Part shown: in pieces, positions 1-6,727 of the stretch
Layout: each line of letters opens with the position of its first letter
Numbering within the stretch: position 1 is the stretch's first letter
From: Syntrophobacterales bacterium
Lineage (GTDB): Bacteria; Desulfobacterota; Syntrophobacteria; BM002
Direction of reading: 5' to 3'
DNA: 16,214 bases
Assembly (NCBI GenBank): GCA_030601545.1
Contig: JAUVTM010000011.1
Coordinates: 1 to 16,214 of the forward strand
Made by a program: the position numbers and the translations under genes
The notes under the pieces: model-generated
What the model was told of the DNA's origin: nothing
Database searches by the model: none
Seen by the model: the letters and a program-made list of their open reading frames with translations, nothing else

Positions 1-2
1 CA

Positions 3-458
3 TTGAAGGTATTCTTGAGCCACTGTGGAACAACTACAGTGGAATGCCCTTTGTGTAAGAAATGTCATTACACCACAGTCCCTGAACATTTTCACAACAA
101 ACCGGTCCGGGCAAAATGTGAGTGCGGGAAGTCTTTTCCTATTCTTTTCGACAGCCGAAAATATTTCCGCAAAGAGGTGCGACTGCATGGGGAGTACTGG
201 GACACGTTTGGCGCGCAGCACCTCATGACCGTAACAACGCTATCTGTTTGCGGGGCAGGATTTGAAGCAAGACAGAGAAGCCTTTCCTTAAATGCAGGAG
301 AAACCATCCAGGTAAACTTCTTGCTCAATAACAATGATAGGAACTGGATTAAATTGAAAGCAGTCGTCAGACGGGTTAAGGCCAATCAGGTAGGCGTTGA
401 ATTCACTGGGCTGAATGATCACCAGCGAAAGTGCATTGGATTTTATCTGATGCCCTGA
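3..458 (+). CDS. PilZ-domain protein with N-terminal zinc-ribbon-like motif
   Basis: 151 residues from a TTG at the window edge; a start further upstream cannot be excluded because no ribosome binding site is visible. Residues 15-41 hold C15-x2-C18 and C39-x-C41, a likely zinc ribbon. The rest matches a PilZ domain, the c-di-GMP-binding fold: R52-x3-R56 followed by K57, then the segment at 79-84 ending L-S-V-C-G before A-G-F, and VGVEF at 130-134. The canonical second motif is [D/N]-x-S-x2-G; here the first position is T79, so c-di-GMP binding may be weakened. The gene is the only plus-strand gene and converges on rplQ, so it is probably unrelated to the ribosomal operon. PilZ with a Cys-rich head is, from memory, common in Desulfobacterota. 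Target process unknown. Confidence 0.8.
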   Translation: MKVFLSHCGTTTVECPLCKKCHYTTVPEHFHNKPVRAKCECGKSFPILFDSRKYFRKEVRLHGEYWDTFGAQHLMTVTTLSVCGAGFEARQRSLSLNAGETIQVNFLLNNNDRNWIKLKAVVRRVKANQVGVEFTGLNDHQRKCIGFYLMP

Positions 459-469
459 AAGGAGAACTA

Positions 470-618
470 CTACTTCTCGTCCCCTTCTTTGCCTTTCTTG
501 GTTTTACCTTTCTTTTCCTTGGCAGTTTTTGCAGCTTTCTCTGACTCAGGCTCTGAGACCTCTTCAGTGGCCGGTGCTTCAGCTTCCACCTTTTTCGCTG
601 CTTTGCCCTTCTTCTTCC
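470..618 (-). other. Out-of-frame continuation of the rplQ C-terminal tail
   Basis: Downstream of the annotated rplQ stop, the frame shifted by +1 stays open to a tandem TAG TAG (first at 470-472). It encodes 40-odd residues of the same Lys/Ala/Glu-rich, low-complexity type as the tail upstream, including K-K-V-E-A-E-A-P and ending in K-G-K-E-G-D-E-K. The crossover lies in a purine run on the coding strand. Dropping one of the two C at 617-618 (plus strand) joins the frames through five consecutive AAG codons and gives an L17 of about 220 residues. It could be a sequencing or assembly insertion, a real recent mutation, or less likely a programmed +1 shift. Confidence 0.7.
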
Positions 619-1133
619 TTCTTCTCGGCAGCTTCCTCTGCTACTGCCTCTTCCGGCTCATCTGCTGAGACCTCTGCCGCTACAGCTTTCTCCTCTACTG
701 CTTCCTCAACCGCTGGTGGTGCAGCTTCTACAGCTTTGCGGGGTTTGCGTTTCCTCTTCTTCTTCTTTTTCACAGTCTCCCCGGCCATCAGCTCGATGAG
801 ACTCAATGGGGCGCCATCACCAACCCGAAAACCTACTTTTACCGTACGAGTGTAGCCACCGCTTCGGGCCTGATAACGCTGGGCCAGATCGGTAAATAGT
901 TTGTGAACCACCCCCTTATCGCGTATGACCTGGAGTGCCTGGCGTCTGGCGTGGAGATCTCCCCTCTTGCCCAAGGTGATCATCCAATCAGCCCAGCGCC
1001 GGAGTTCCTTGGCCTTGGCATGGGTGGTATATATCCGTTCGTGATCCAGCAGCGAAGTCACCATGTTGCGAAACATGGCCAACCGATGGCTGGAAGAGCG
1101 ATTCAGCTTTCTCCCACTCTTGCCGTGTCGCAT
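579..1133 (-). CDS. rplQ: 50S ribosomal protein L17 (tail frameshifted)
   Basis: L17 lines the outside of the polypeptide exit region of the large subunit. The first ~118 residues are the conserved core: the start M-R-H-G-K-S-G-R-K-L, the HERIYTTHAKAKELRR segment near 31-46, and GGYTRTVKVGFRVGDGAP near 92-109. After the core comes a Lys run (K-K-K-K-K-R-K-R-K) and then an Ala/Glu/Val-rich acidic tail, beyond the usual bacterial length of about 120-130. The ATG directly abuts the TAG of rpoA, so translation is probably coupled. The 184-residue frame ends at a TGA that appears to follow a one-base insertion at 617-618; the intended product is probably about 220 residues. It is the last gene of the operon. 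Confidence 0.95.
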   Translation of the reverse strand: MRHGKSGRKLNRSSSHRLAMFRNMVTSLLDHERIYTTHAKAKELRRWADWMITLGKRGDLHARRQALQVIRDKGVVHKLFTDLAQRYQARSGGYTRTVKVGFRVGDGAPLSLIELMAGETVKKKKKRKRKPRKAVEAAPPAVEEAVEEKAVAAEVSADEPEEAVAEEAAEKKEEEGQSSEKGGS

Positions 1134-2141
1134 CTATTCCTGTTCCTTTCTCGCCTCTATTTCTTCCCTTGAGGGGAAGTCTTCCAACTTCATACCCAGC
1201 GACAAGCCCATTTCCGCCAGAATTTCTTTGATCTCATTGAGCGACTTTCGGCCAAAATTCTTTGTCTTTAGCATCTCCGCTTCGGTTTTCTGGACGAGTT
1301 CGCCAATCAACCGGATATTCGCGTTCTTGAGACAGTTGGCAGAACGTACTGACAATTCGAGCTCGTCCACCGAACGAAACAGGTTGTCGTTCAGTTTAGG
1401 TTCCTCTACCTCTTCTTCCGGAGCTTCGATCTCTGGTTCCTCATCAAAATTAATAAAGATGGCCATCTGCTCTTTCAGAATCTTTGCAGCAAAAGCCAGA
1501 GCATCTTCTGGAAGCACACTGCCATCGGTCCAGATCTCCATAGTCAACTTGTCGTAGTCCGTAATCTGGCCTACACGGGCCTGGCTCACCACATAACTCA
1601 CTTTGCGAATGGGGGAGAAAATAGCATCCATGGGAATGACTCCAATGGCAGCATCCTCTTCCACGTTGCGTTCAGCCGGAATGTAGCCCTTCCCGCTTTT
1701 GATCTGCATCTCCATCTGTAGCCTGCCGTCTTTTGACAGAGAGACAATGTGCTGCTCTGGATTGAGAATTTCCACCTCGGGCGGACAGACGAAATCACCT
1801 GCCGTAACCGTGTCCTCGCCTACTTTGTCCACCTCGATGGTTTTGCTCTCTTCTCCATGCAGTTTGAGTCTGACCTCTTTCAAGTTCAGGATAATATCGG
1901 TTACATCTTCCCGAACTCCGGAAATGGTGGAAAATTCATGCAGAACCCCATCTATTTTCACCGAGCTGATCGCAGCACCTTGTAGCGATGACAGCAAGAT
2001 GCGTCTCAGGGCGTTACCAATGGTAATGCCAAAGCCTCGCTCCAAAGGCTCGCAGGCGAATTTTCCGAAAAAGCTAGAAGCGGTCTTTGCATCCAGTTCC
2101 AAACGTTTTGGGCTGATCAATTCACGCCAATTTTTATGCAT
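1134..2141 (-). CDS. rpoA: DNA-directed RNA polymerase subunit alpha
   Basis: 335 residues, full length. The alpha dimer nucleates polymerase assembly. The N-terminal domain carries the assembly motif E34-R-G-F-G-I-T-I-G-N-A-L-R-R (34-47). An acidic linker at about 233-249 (rich in E and P) joins it to the C-terminal domain (about 253-323), which has the DNA- and activator-contact segment V265-R-S-A-N-C270 and the helix-hairpin-helix region K-T-K-N-F-G-R-K-S-L-N-E-I-K near 292-305. The ATG follows GAGGAG by 5 bases. It lies between rpsD and rplQ as in most bacterial alpha operons; the 87-bp gap to rpsD shows no clear promoter. Confidence 0.99.
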   Translation of the reverse strand: MHKNWRELISPKRLELDAKTASSFFGKFACEPLERGFGITIGNALRRILLSSLQGAAISSVKIDGVLHEFSTISGVREDVTDIILNLKEVRLKLHGEESKTIEVDKVGEDTVTAGDFVCPPEVEILNPEQHIVSLSKDGRLQMEMQIKSGKGYIPAERNVEEDAAIGVIPMDAIFSPIRKVSYVVSQARVGQITDYDKLTMEIWTDGSVLPEDALAFAAKILKEQMAIFINFDEEPEIEAPEEEVEEPKLNDNLFRSVDELELSVRSANCLKNANIRLIGELVQKTEAEMLKTKNFGRKSLNEIKEILAEMGLSLGMKLEDFPSREEIEARKEQE

Positions 2142-2228
2142 TGTAACTCCTCTTATGAGAACCCCAACCGGCCAAATGTGAGAAGATAAGCAGGAGACAG
2201 ATGCCGAGGATCAGGCCAGGGGGGCCGT

Positions 2229-2855
2229 CTATTTGGAGTAAAGCTCCACAATGAGCTGCTCCTGAATGGGCATGGTCAACTCGTCGCGAGCCGGGTAACC
2301 CTTAATTGTCCCTCTAAACTTGTCTTTTTCCATCTCCAGCCACTGCGGCACTCCGCGTCTGGCTACGGCCTCCATTGCCTCTGCAATGGGGACAATGTTT
2401 CTACTCTTCTCTTTCACCTCAACGGTGTCATTCTCTTTGATGAGATAAGACGGAATGTTAACCCGCTTGCCGTTGACGACGAAGTGGTTGTGGCGCACCA
2501 GCTGCCTGGCCTGAGCCCGGGAATTCGCAAAACCCATGCGGTAGACCACGTTGTCCAACCGTCGTTCCAGGAGAACGAGAAGGTTCGTGCCGGTAACCCC
2601 CTTCTGCCGTTCGGCTTTGTGGAAGTAGAAGCGGAACTGACGTTCCAGCAGACCGTACATGCGCTTCACCTTCTGCTTTTCCCGTAACTGGATGCCGTAG
2701 TCGGAAAACTTCTTTCGCCCCTGGCCGTGCTGGCCCGGAGGATAGCTGCGTCTTTCATAGGCACATTTGTCCGAATAACAGCGGTCGCCTTTCAGATACA
2801 ATTTAAGGTTTTCGCGGCGACAGATGCGACATACGGATTCGGTATATCGAGCCAA
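2229..2855 (-). CDS. rpsD: 30S ribosomal protein S4, zinc-binding form
   Basis: 208 residues. S4 binds 16S rRNA early in small-subunit assembly and shapes the decoding region; in E. coli it also represses the alpha operon. The N-terminus has C9-x2-C12-x13-C26-x4-C31, the zinc-containing form. The S4 RNA-binding domain begins around R98-R-L-D-N-V-V-Y-R-M-G-F and continues through NSRAQARQLV (111-120) to about 160. The start is TTG, set by GTAAGGAGG six bases upstream. It sits 15 bp after rpsK. Whether autoregulation of the E. coli type operates here cannot be told; I see no obvious S4-binding pseudoknot. Confidence 0.98.
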   Translation of the reverse strand: MARYTESVCRICRRENLKLYLKGDRCYSDKCAYERRSYPPGQHGQGRKKFSDYGIQLREKQKVKRMYGLLERQFRFYFHKAERQKGVTGTNLLVLLERRLDNVVYRMGFANSRAQARQLVRHNHFVVNGKRVNIPSYLIKENDTVEVKEKSRNIVPIAEAMEAVARRGVPQWLEMEKDKFRGTIKGYPARDELTMPIQEQLIVELYSK

Positions 2856-2870
2856 AGTAAACCTCCTTAC

Positions 2871-3266
2871 TTATACCCGTCTCCTCTTGGGTGGACGGCA
2901 CCCATTATGGGGAATGGGCGTTACATCTCGGATGAGTGTGACGTTAAAGCCGGCTGCCTGTAGGGCACGCAGGGCAGCTTCTCGGCCGGACCCTGGTCCT
3001 TTTACGTAAACCTCAATGTTCTGCACCCCGTGTTCTTGCGCTTTCTTTGCTGCGTCATCCGCAGCAAGCTGCGCTGCGAAAGGCGTGCTCTTGCGGGAAC
3101 CCTTAAAACCCTGACTGCCGGCACTGGACCAGGCTATCGTGTTGCCATTCGTGTCAGTGATGGTAATGATAGTATTGTTAAAAGTTGATTGGATATGAGC
3201 AATGCCGTTTAGTATGTTCTTGCGTTCCTTCTTTTTCCGGGAAACTTTGCCCTTTGGTTTGGCCAT
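2871..3266 (-). CDS. rpsK: 30S ribosomal protein S11
   Basis: 131 residues, normal length. S11 sits on the platform of the small subunit, next to S18 and S21, near the mRNA exit. The C-terminal signature is clear: K-G-P-G-S-G-R-E-A-A-L-R-A-L at roughly 88-101, then D-V-T-P-I-P-H-N-G-C-R-P-P-K-R-R-R-V to the end. The N-terminus is basic (K-G-K-V-S-R-K-K-K), followed by IAHIQSTFNNTIITITD. ATG start. It is flanked closely by rpsM (15 bp) and rpsD (15 bp), as in the alpha operon of most bacteria. Confidence 0.98.
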   Translation of the reverse strand: MAKPKGKVSRKKKERKNILNGIAHIQSTFNNTIITITDTNGNTIAWSSAGSQGFKGSRKSTPFAAQLAADDAAKKAQEHGVQNIEVYVKGPGSGREAALRALQAAGFNVTLIRDVTPIPHNGCRPPKRRRV

Positions 3267-3281
3267 TTCTCCACCTACCTC

Positions 3282-3656
3282 TTATTGCTTTTTGCGTCGA
3301 CCTATCATGGATCGCCGAGGTCCCTTACGAGTGCGGGCATTGGTATGGGTTCGCTGTCCACGAACCGGCAGCCCCCGTCGGTGACGAAGCCCTCGATAGC
3401 AACCCAGATCCATAAGCCGCTTGATGTTCATGGAGACCTCAGTCCTCAAGTCACCTTCCACCTGGTGATCACTATCAATGACTCGGCGAATGGCGTTGAT
3501 CTCCTCCTCGGTTAGAAGATCTGACTTGGTGTCGCGGTCCACACTGGCCTTGCCCAGAATCTTTTGCGATGTGGTACGGCCGATTCCGTAAATGTAAGTA
3601 AGAGCTATCTCAATTCGCTTGTTTTTCGGCAAATCAATGCCTGCAATCCGTGCCAA
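3282..3656 (-). CDS. rpsM: 30S ribosomal protein S13
   Basis: 124 residues, normal length. S13 is in the head of the small subunit and contacts the P-site tRNA and the large subunit (intersubunit bridge). Recognised by the opening A-R-I-A-G-I-D-L-P, the helix-hairpin-helix-like I-Y-G-I-G-R-T-T-S-Q-K-I-L near 23-35, and the basic C-terminal run GLPVRGQRTHTNARTRKG (about 99-116). The start is TTG; the strong AGGAGGG about 8 bases upstream, right after the rpmJ stop, supports it and there is no competing ATG. Confidence 0.98.
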   Translation of the reverse strand: MARIAGIDLPKNKRIEIALTYIYGIGRTTSQKILGKASVDRDTKSDLLTEEEINAIRRVIDSDHQVEGDLRTEVSMNIKRLMDLGCYRGLRHRRGLPVRGQRTHTNARTRKGPRRSMIGRRKKQ

Positions 3657-3674
3657 TGGTTCTACCCTCCTTTA

Positions 3675-3788
3675 TTATCCCTGGCGCTGTTTGTGCCTCG
3701 GATTTTCACAAATGACACGCACGACGCCGTGACGCTTGATAATCTTACACTTTCGACACATACGTTTAACCGAAGCCCGCACTTTCAT
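3675..3788 (-). CDS. rpmJ: 50S ribosomal protein L36, zinc-binding form
   Basis: A 37-residue gene. The product starts M-K-V-R-A-S-V-K-R-M-C-R-K-C and ends R-H-K-Q-R-Q-G, the normal length for L36. Zinc ligands are C11, C14, C27 and H32. L36 is the smallest large-subunit protein and stabilises the 23S rRNA near the base of the L7/L12 stalk. It lies 18 bp upstream of the rpsM start, and its stop TAATAA precedes the rpsM ribosome binding site. On its other side is a decayed map gene. Confidence 0.97.
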   Translation of the reverse strand: MKVRASVKRMCRKCKIIKRHGVVRVICENPRHKQRQG

Positions 3789-3834
3789 AAACCCCTCTCC
3801 ATCTGCCCGTGCCTCGACGGTGGCTATTGCCGCC

Positions 3835-3917
3835 CACAGCAACCGCAACTATGCGATTGGCATGCCGCAGAAGTTCTCTAGATCTCGCGGAGATTTCAAA
3901 TGAATCAAAGCGCTCAT
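3835..3917 (-). pseudogene. map: N-terminal remnant of methionine aminopeptidase (map), frameshifted
   Basis: Right after the adk stop there is a strong GGGAGG followed by TTG (3906-3908) encoding I-H-L-K-S-P-R-D-L-E, the usual start of type I methionine aminopeptidase (family pattern near I-x-L/I-K-S-P-x-E/D-I/L-E). An ATG at 3915-3917 is also in frame. This frame stops at TAG 3849-3851. Another frame continues the homology at 3873-3835 as L-R-H-A-N-R-I-V-A-V-A-V, which aligns with the family's M-R-x-A-G-R-I-V-A. So one base is missing, or two extra, near 3871-3875. No metal-binding D, H or E region follows; rpmJ begins within 50 bp. The position between adk and rpmJ is where map normally stands in such operons. 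Confidence 0.72.
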
Positions 3918-3924
3918 TCCTCCC

Positions 3925-4566
3925 TCAGGAAAGTACCTGAGTGACCCGCCCGAAGATTTCTTTGATATCCCCCACGCCGTCAATGGACCTTATCCTCCCT
4001 CGAGCCGTATAATAGTCGATGAGCGGCAGGGTCTGGGACTCATAGACCTCCAACCGTGAAGTCACGGTCTCCGCGTTATCATCATCCCGTTGATAAAGTT
4101 CGCCGCCGCACTTGTCGCACACCCCTTCTTTTTCCGGCGGATCAAACATAACATGGAAACCGGCACCGCAGTCGCGACAGGTGCGCCGCCCGGTGAGACG
4201 CTCGACCAGCTCCTCATTGGCCACCTCAATGCTTACAACGTGGTCGATCTGCGAGCTAAGATTCTTCAGCATCCCATCCAGGGCCTCTGCCTGTGGAACA
4301 GTCCGGGGAAAACCATCCAACATGTAACCTTTGGCGCAGTCAGGCTGCTGAATCCGCTCTTCGACGATACCAATTACCACCGAATCGGGGACCAGCTCAC
4401 CTTTGTCCATGCGAGCTTTAGCCTCTTTCCCCAAGGGACTCCCCTCTTTGACGGCAGCTCGCAGAATGTCTCCCGTGGAAATCTGAGGAATCTGGTACTC
4501 TTCAACGAGCATCTTAGCTTGAGTTCCTTTTCCTGCTCCCGGTGGCCCCAGCAAAATAATGTTCAT
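3925..4566 (-). CDS. adk: Adenylate kinase, zinc-binding LID form
   Basis: 213 residues, normal for the long form. It catalyses ATP + AMP = 2 ADP in the cytoplasm. The P-loop is G7-P-P-G-A-G-K-G-T-Q16; the AMP site includes STGDILR (30-36) and the DGFPRT motif is at 84-89. The LID domain (about 123-162) begins R-L-T-G-R-R and carries C130, C133, C150 and C153, four zinc ligands. I chose the ATG at 4566 because GGAGG stands 6 bases upstream; an ATG four codons earlier lies inside that binding site. It sits between secY and the map remnant. Confidence 0.98.
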   Translation of the reverse strand: MNIILLGPPGAGKGTQAKMLVEEYQIPQISTGDILRAAVKEGSPLGKEAKARMDKGELVPDSVVIGIVEERIQQPDCAKGYMLDGFPRTVPQAEALDGMLKNLSSQIDHVVSIEVANEELVERLTGRRTCRDCGAGFHVMFDPPEKEGVCDKCGGELYQRDDDNAETVTSRLEVYESQTLPLIDYYTARGRIRSIDGVGDIKEIFGRVTQVLS

Positions 4567-4658
4567 AAAACCCTCCATCTTCCGTAGTTAAGAAGATCTG
4601 TAACAGGAACTGAACCAACACAAACCAACCACTGCAACGTTCGCCTCGCGAATGATTG

Positions 4659-5966
4659 TTATCGTCTACCCTTCATTCTTGATTTCTTAATGAAACCCTC
4701 ATAGTGACGAGTCAACATATGGGATTCTATCTGTGCCACCGTATCGATAGCCACACCCACCACAATCAGCAAGGCAGTACCACCAAAATAGAACGGAACC
4801 CTGAACTCCTGAATGAGTATAGTGGGAAGCACGCACACCGCTGAGACATAGATAGCACCACCAAATGTTATTCGTGACAGCACCCGGTCGATGTAGTCAG
4901 CGGTACGCTTACCCGGGCGAATGCCAGGGATGAAGCCTCCGTACTTTTTCATGTTTTCAGCAGCGTCTACCGGGTTGAAAACCACTGCGGTGTAGAAATA
5001 GCAAAAGAAAATAATAAAGCCCACATACAGCAGACTGTACACCAGCTTTCCTGGCGCCACTGCATCGGCAACCGTTTTCATCCAGGGAATTTGGATGAAG
5101 TTGGCAATGGTGGCGGGAAACATGATAATGGAGGAAGCAAAAATCGGCGGGATTACTCCTGCTGTGTTTACCTTGAGCGGCAGGTGAGTGGACTGCCCTC
5201 CATACATCTTGCGGCCAACAACACGTTTGGCATACTGCACAGGGATCTTACGCTGGCCTCTTTCCACATAAATGATTATAGCCACCACGACAATCATCAT
5301 CACCGCCAGGATGAGTATCATAAAGGTGGAGAGTGTGTCGGCTTTCCACATCCGTATAGTGTTGATAATGGCAGCCGGCATGTTAGCAACGATGCCGGCA
5401 AAAATGATGAGCGAAATGCCGTTGCCAATCCCCCGCTCGGTTATTTGCTCTCCCAGCCACATGATGAAAGCTGTGCCCGCGGTAAGGGTGATAACCGTCA
5501 TCAATCGAAAGCTCCATCCTGGACTCAGGACCACCATCTCGCCCGCAGGTCCGCTCATGCCTTCCAGGCCGACGGCAATGCCAAAGCCTTGGATGAGACT
5601 GAGAAGCACTGTGCCATAGCGAGTATATTGGGTGATTTTCTTCCGGCCCGCCTCGCCCTCTTTGTTGAGCCGGTCCAGATAGGGAATGACCACAGTCAAT
5701 AACTGGAGAATAATGGAGGCACTGATGTAAGGCATAATTCCCAGAGCAAAGACAGACAATCTGCTGAGAGCACCGCCGGCAAACATGTCGAAGAGCCCCA
5801 GGAGAGTACCCTGTGCTTGGGCGAAAAACGCCTGCATGGCCTCAGCGTTGATTCCTGGCGTTGGCACATGCACGCCTATCCGATACACGGCCAGAAGCGC
5901 AAAGGTCATCAGGATACGACGTTTGAGCTCGGGAATCTTCCCTATTGTTTGGAATCCACCAAGCAA
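4659..5966 (-). CDS. secY: Protein translocase channel subunit SecY
   Basis: 435 residues. SecY is the membrane pore of the Sec translocon, taking unfolded proteins from the ribosome or SecA. Ten hydrophobic membrane segments can be made out. Family signatures include I175-T-E-R-G-I-G-N-G-I-S-L-I (plug/TM4-5 region), the cytoplasmic loop E235-R-G-Q-R-K-I-P-V-Q-Y-A-K-R, and P347-G-I-R-P-G-K-R-T-A-D-Y-I. The end is basic (K-K-S-R-M-K-G-R-R). The start is TTG with GGAG seven bases upstream; no ATG is available until residue 20, inside TM1. As usual it follows rplO. Confidence 0.98.
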   Translation of the reverse strand: MLGGFQTIGKIPELKRRILMTFALLAVYRIGVHVPTPGINAEAMQAFFAQAQGTLLGLFDMFAGGALSRLSVFALGIMPYISASIILQLLTVVIPYLDRLNKEGEAGRKKITQYTRYGTVLLSLIQGFGIAVGLEGMSGPAGEMVVLSPGWSFRLMTVITLTAGTAFIMWLGEQITERGIGNGISLIIFAGIVANMPAAIINTIRMWKADTLSTFMILILAVMMIVVVAIIIYVERGQRKIPVQYAKRVVGRKMYGGQSTHLPLKVNTAGVIPPIFASSIIMFPATIANFIQIPWMKTVADAVAPGKLVYSLLYVGFIIFFCYFYTAVVFNPVDAAENMKKYGGFIPGIRPGKRTADYIDRVLSRITFGGAIYVSAVCVLPTILIQEFRVPFYFGGTALLIVVGVAIDTVAQIESHMLTRHYEGFIKKSRMKGRR

Positions 5967-6020
5967 GTTAGTGCTCCACTACGTTTCGCACTTGGAATAT
6001 TGGACAAAAAATCTGAGGCC

Positions 6021-6461
6021 TCACGCTGTCTCCACCTTGCCCCCGGCTGCCTCAATCTTCTGACGTGCCCCGGCACTGCACCGGTCTACTTTCACCGTAA
6101 GCGGTTTGCTAATATCGCCAATACCCAGCAATTTGACGCCATAGCATTGCCCTTTTACCAGCCCCCTCTGGCGGAGAATCTCTTCATCCACTACACTGTC
6201 AGAATCAAAATGATCCAGATCCCTGACATTGACCTCCGCGTAGGCCTTTTTGAAGGGATTATGGAAGCCCCTTTTGGGAAGCCGGCGCTGCAAAGGCATC
6301 TGACCACCCTCGAATCCGGGTGGCGTGCCTCCTCCCGAGCGTGACAGCTGGCCCTTGGAACCCCGGCCAGCTGTTTTGCCACGTCCTGATCCCGGCCCAC
6401 GTCCAAACCGCTTGCCTTTTTTCTTCGCTCCCTTAGGAGGTTTCAACTCATCAAGTCTCAT
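6021..6461 (-). CDS. rplO: 50S ribosomal protein L15
   Basis: 146 residues from the ATG at 6461, normal length. L15 binds 23S rRNA late in large-subunit assembly. The N-terminal half is the Gly/Arg-rich extension: GRGPGSGRGKTAGRGSKGQ at about 21-39, followed by GGGTPPGFEGGQMPL and the PKRGF motif. The frame stays open upstream for 49 codons but that stretch overlaps rpmD and is not L15-like, so the first homologous Met is used. The binding site is weak (GTGGG); a perfect 8-bp stem-loop lies just upstream (6475-6499) and could influence initiation. Confidence 0.97.
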   Translation of the reverse strand: MRLDELKPPKGAKKKGKRFGRGPGSGRGKTAGRGSKGQLSRSGGGTPPGFEGGQMPLQRRLPKRGFHNPFKKAYAEVNVRDLDHFDSDSVVDEEILRQRGLVKGQCYGVKLLGIGDISKPLTVKVDRCSAGARQKIEAAGGKVETA

Positions 6462-6474
6462 CGCTAACCCACTA

Positions 6475-6499
6475 TGCTCAAGAGGTGGAACCTTGAGCA
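6475..6499 (-). promoter_or_regulatory. Perfect stem-loop in the rpmD-rplO gap
   Basis: On the coding strand TGCTCAAG and CTTGAGCA pair as an 8-bp perfect stem around a 9-base loop. It fills most of the 43-bp gap between rpmD and rplO. No T run follows on the minus strand, so it is not a standard terminator. It may protect the mRNA or shape rplO translation. Only the structure is seen; function is a guess. Confidence 0.45.
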
Positions 6500-6504
6500 A
6501 TCCT

Positions 6505-6687
6505 TTACACCTGAGATACTTCCACCAAGTGCTGCACCTTACGAATTGCCCCCATAATTTGAGGGGTATCATAGAGCGTAACCGTCTTGTGCATCCGAGT
6601 GAGACCAAGGCTTCTCAGAATCTTCCGATGTTTTTCTGGTCTTCCTACCATACTGCGAATAAGTCTTACCTTGATCTCCTTGGACAT
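6505..6687 (-). CDS. rpmD: 50S ribosomal protein L30
   Basis: 60 residues, the normal size of short bacterial L30. The protein starts S-K-E-I-K-V-R-L-I-R-S-M-V-G-R and has the family core L-G-L-T-R-M-H-K-T-V with a final hydrophobic segment around V-Q-H-L-V-E-V. I take the ATG at 6687, supported by GAGG seven bases upstream; the same frame is open further upstream but only as overlap with rpsE. It lies between rpsE and rplO as in spc operons that keep L30. Confidence 0.96.
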   Translation of the reverse strand: MSKEIKVRLIRSMVGRPEKHRKILRSLGLTRMHKTVTLYDTPQIMGAIRKVQHLVEVSQV

Positions 6688-6727
6688 GCTGTAACCTCTT
6701 CCTGGTTCCGCCTTCCGACTAACAAGA

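Noticed and set aside
529..855. Plus-strand open frame rich in Ser, Ala and Phe opposite rplQ
   Set aside because: It is the complement of the Lys/Ala/Glu-rich L17 tail; composition follows from the purine-rich coding strand.
2214..2226. GGCC-GGCC hairpin in the rpsD-rpoA gap
   Set aside because: Only four pairs and no T run; not enough to call a terminator or attenuator.
4640..4652. TTCGC-GCGAA hairpin in the secY-adk gap
   Set aside because: Five pairs with a three-base loop and no T run; short hairpins like this occur by chance.
5091..5702. Long plus-strand open frame (about 200 codons) opposite secY
   Set aside because: It lies wholly antisense to a clear SecY gene, is His/Asn/Asp-rich as expected from the complement of hydrophobic codons, and shows no family signature.
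6006..6023. TGAGGCCTCA palindrome followed by six T on the coding strand, at the end of rplO
   Set aside because: As RNA it can form only a 3-bp stem around GGCC, too weak for an intrinsic terminator, and secY must be transcribed from upstream.
6462..6608. Longer N-terminus for L15
   Set aside because: The extra 49 codons overlap the end of rpmD and have no similarity to the L15 family; the first homologous Met is at 6461.
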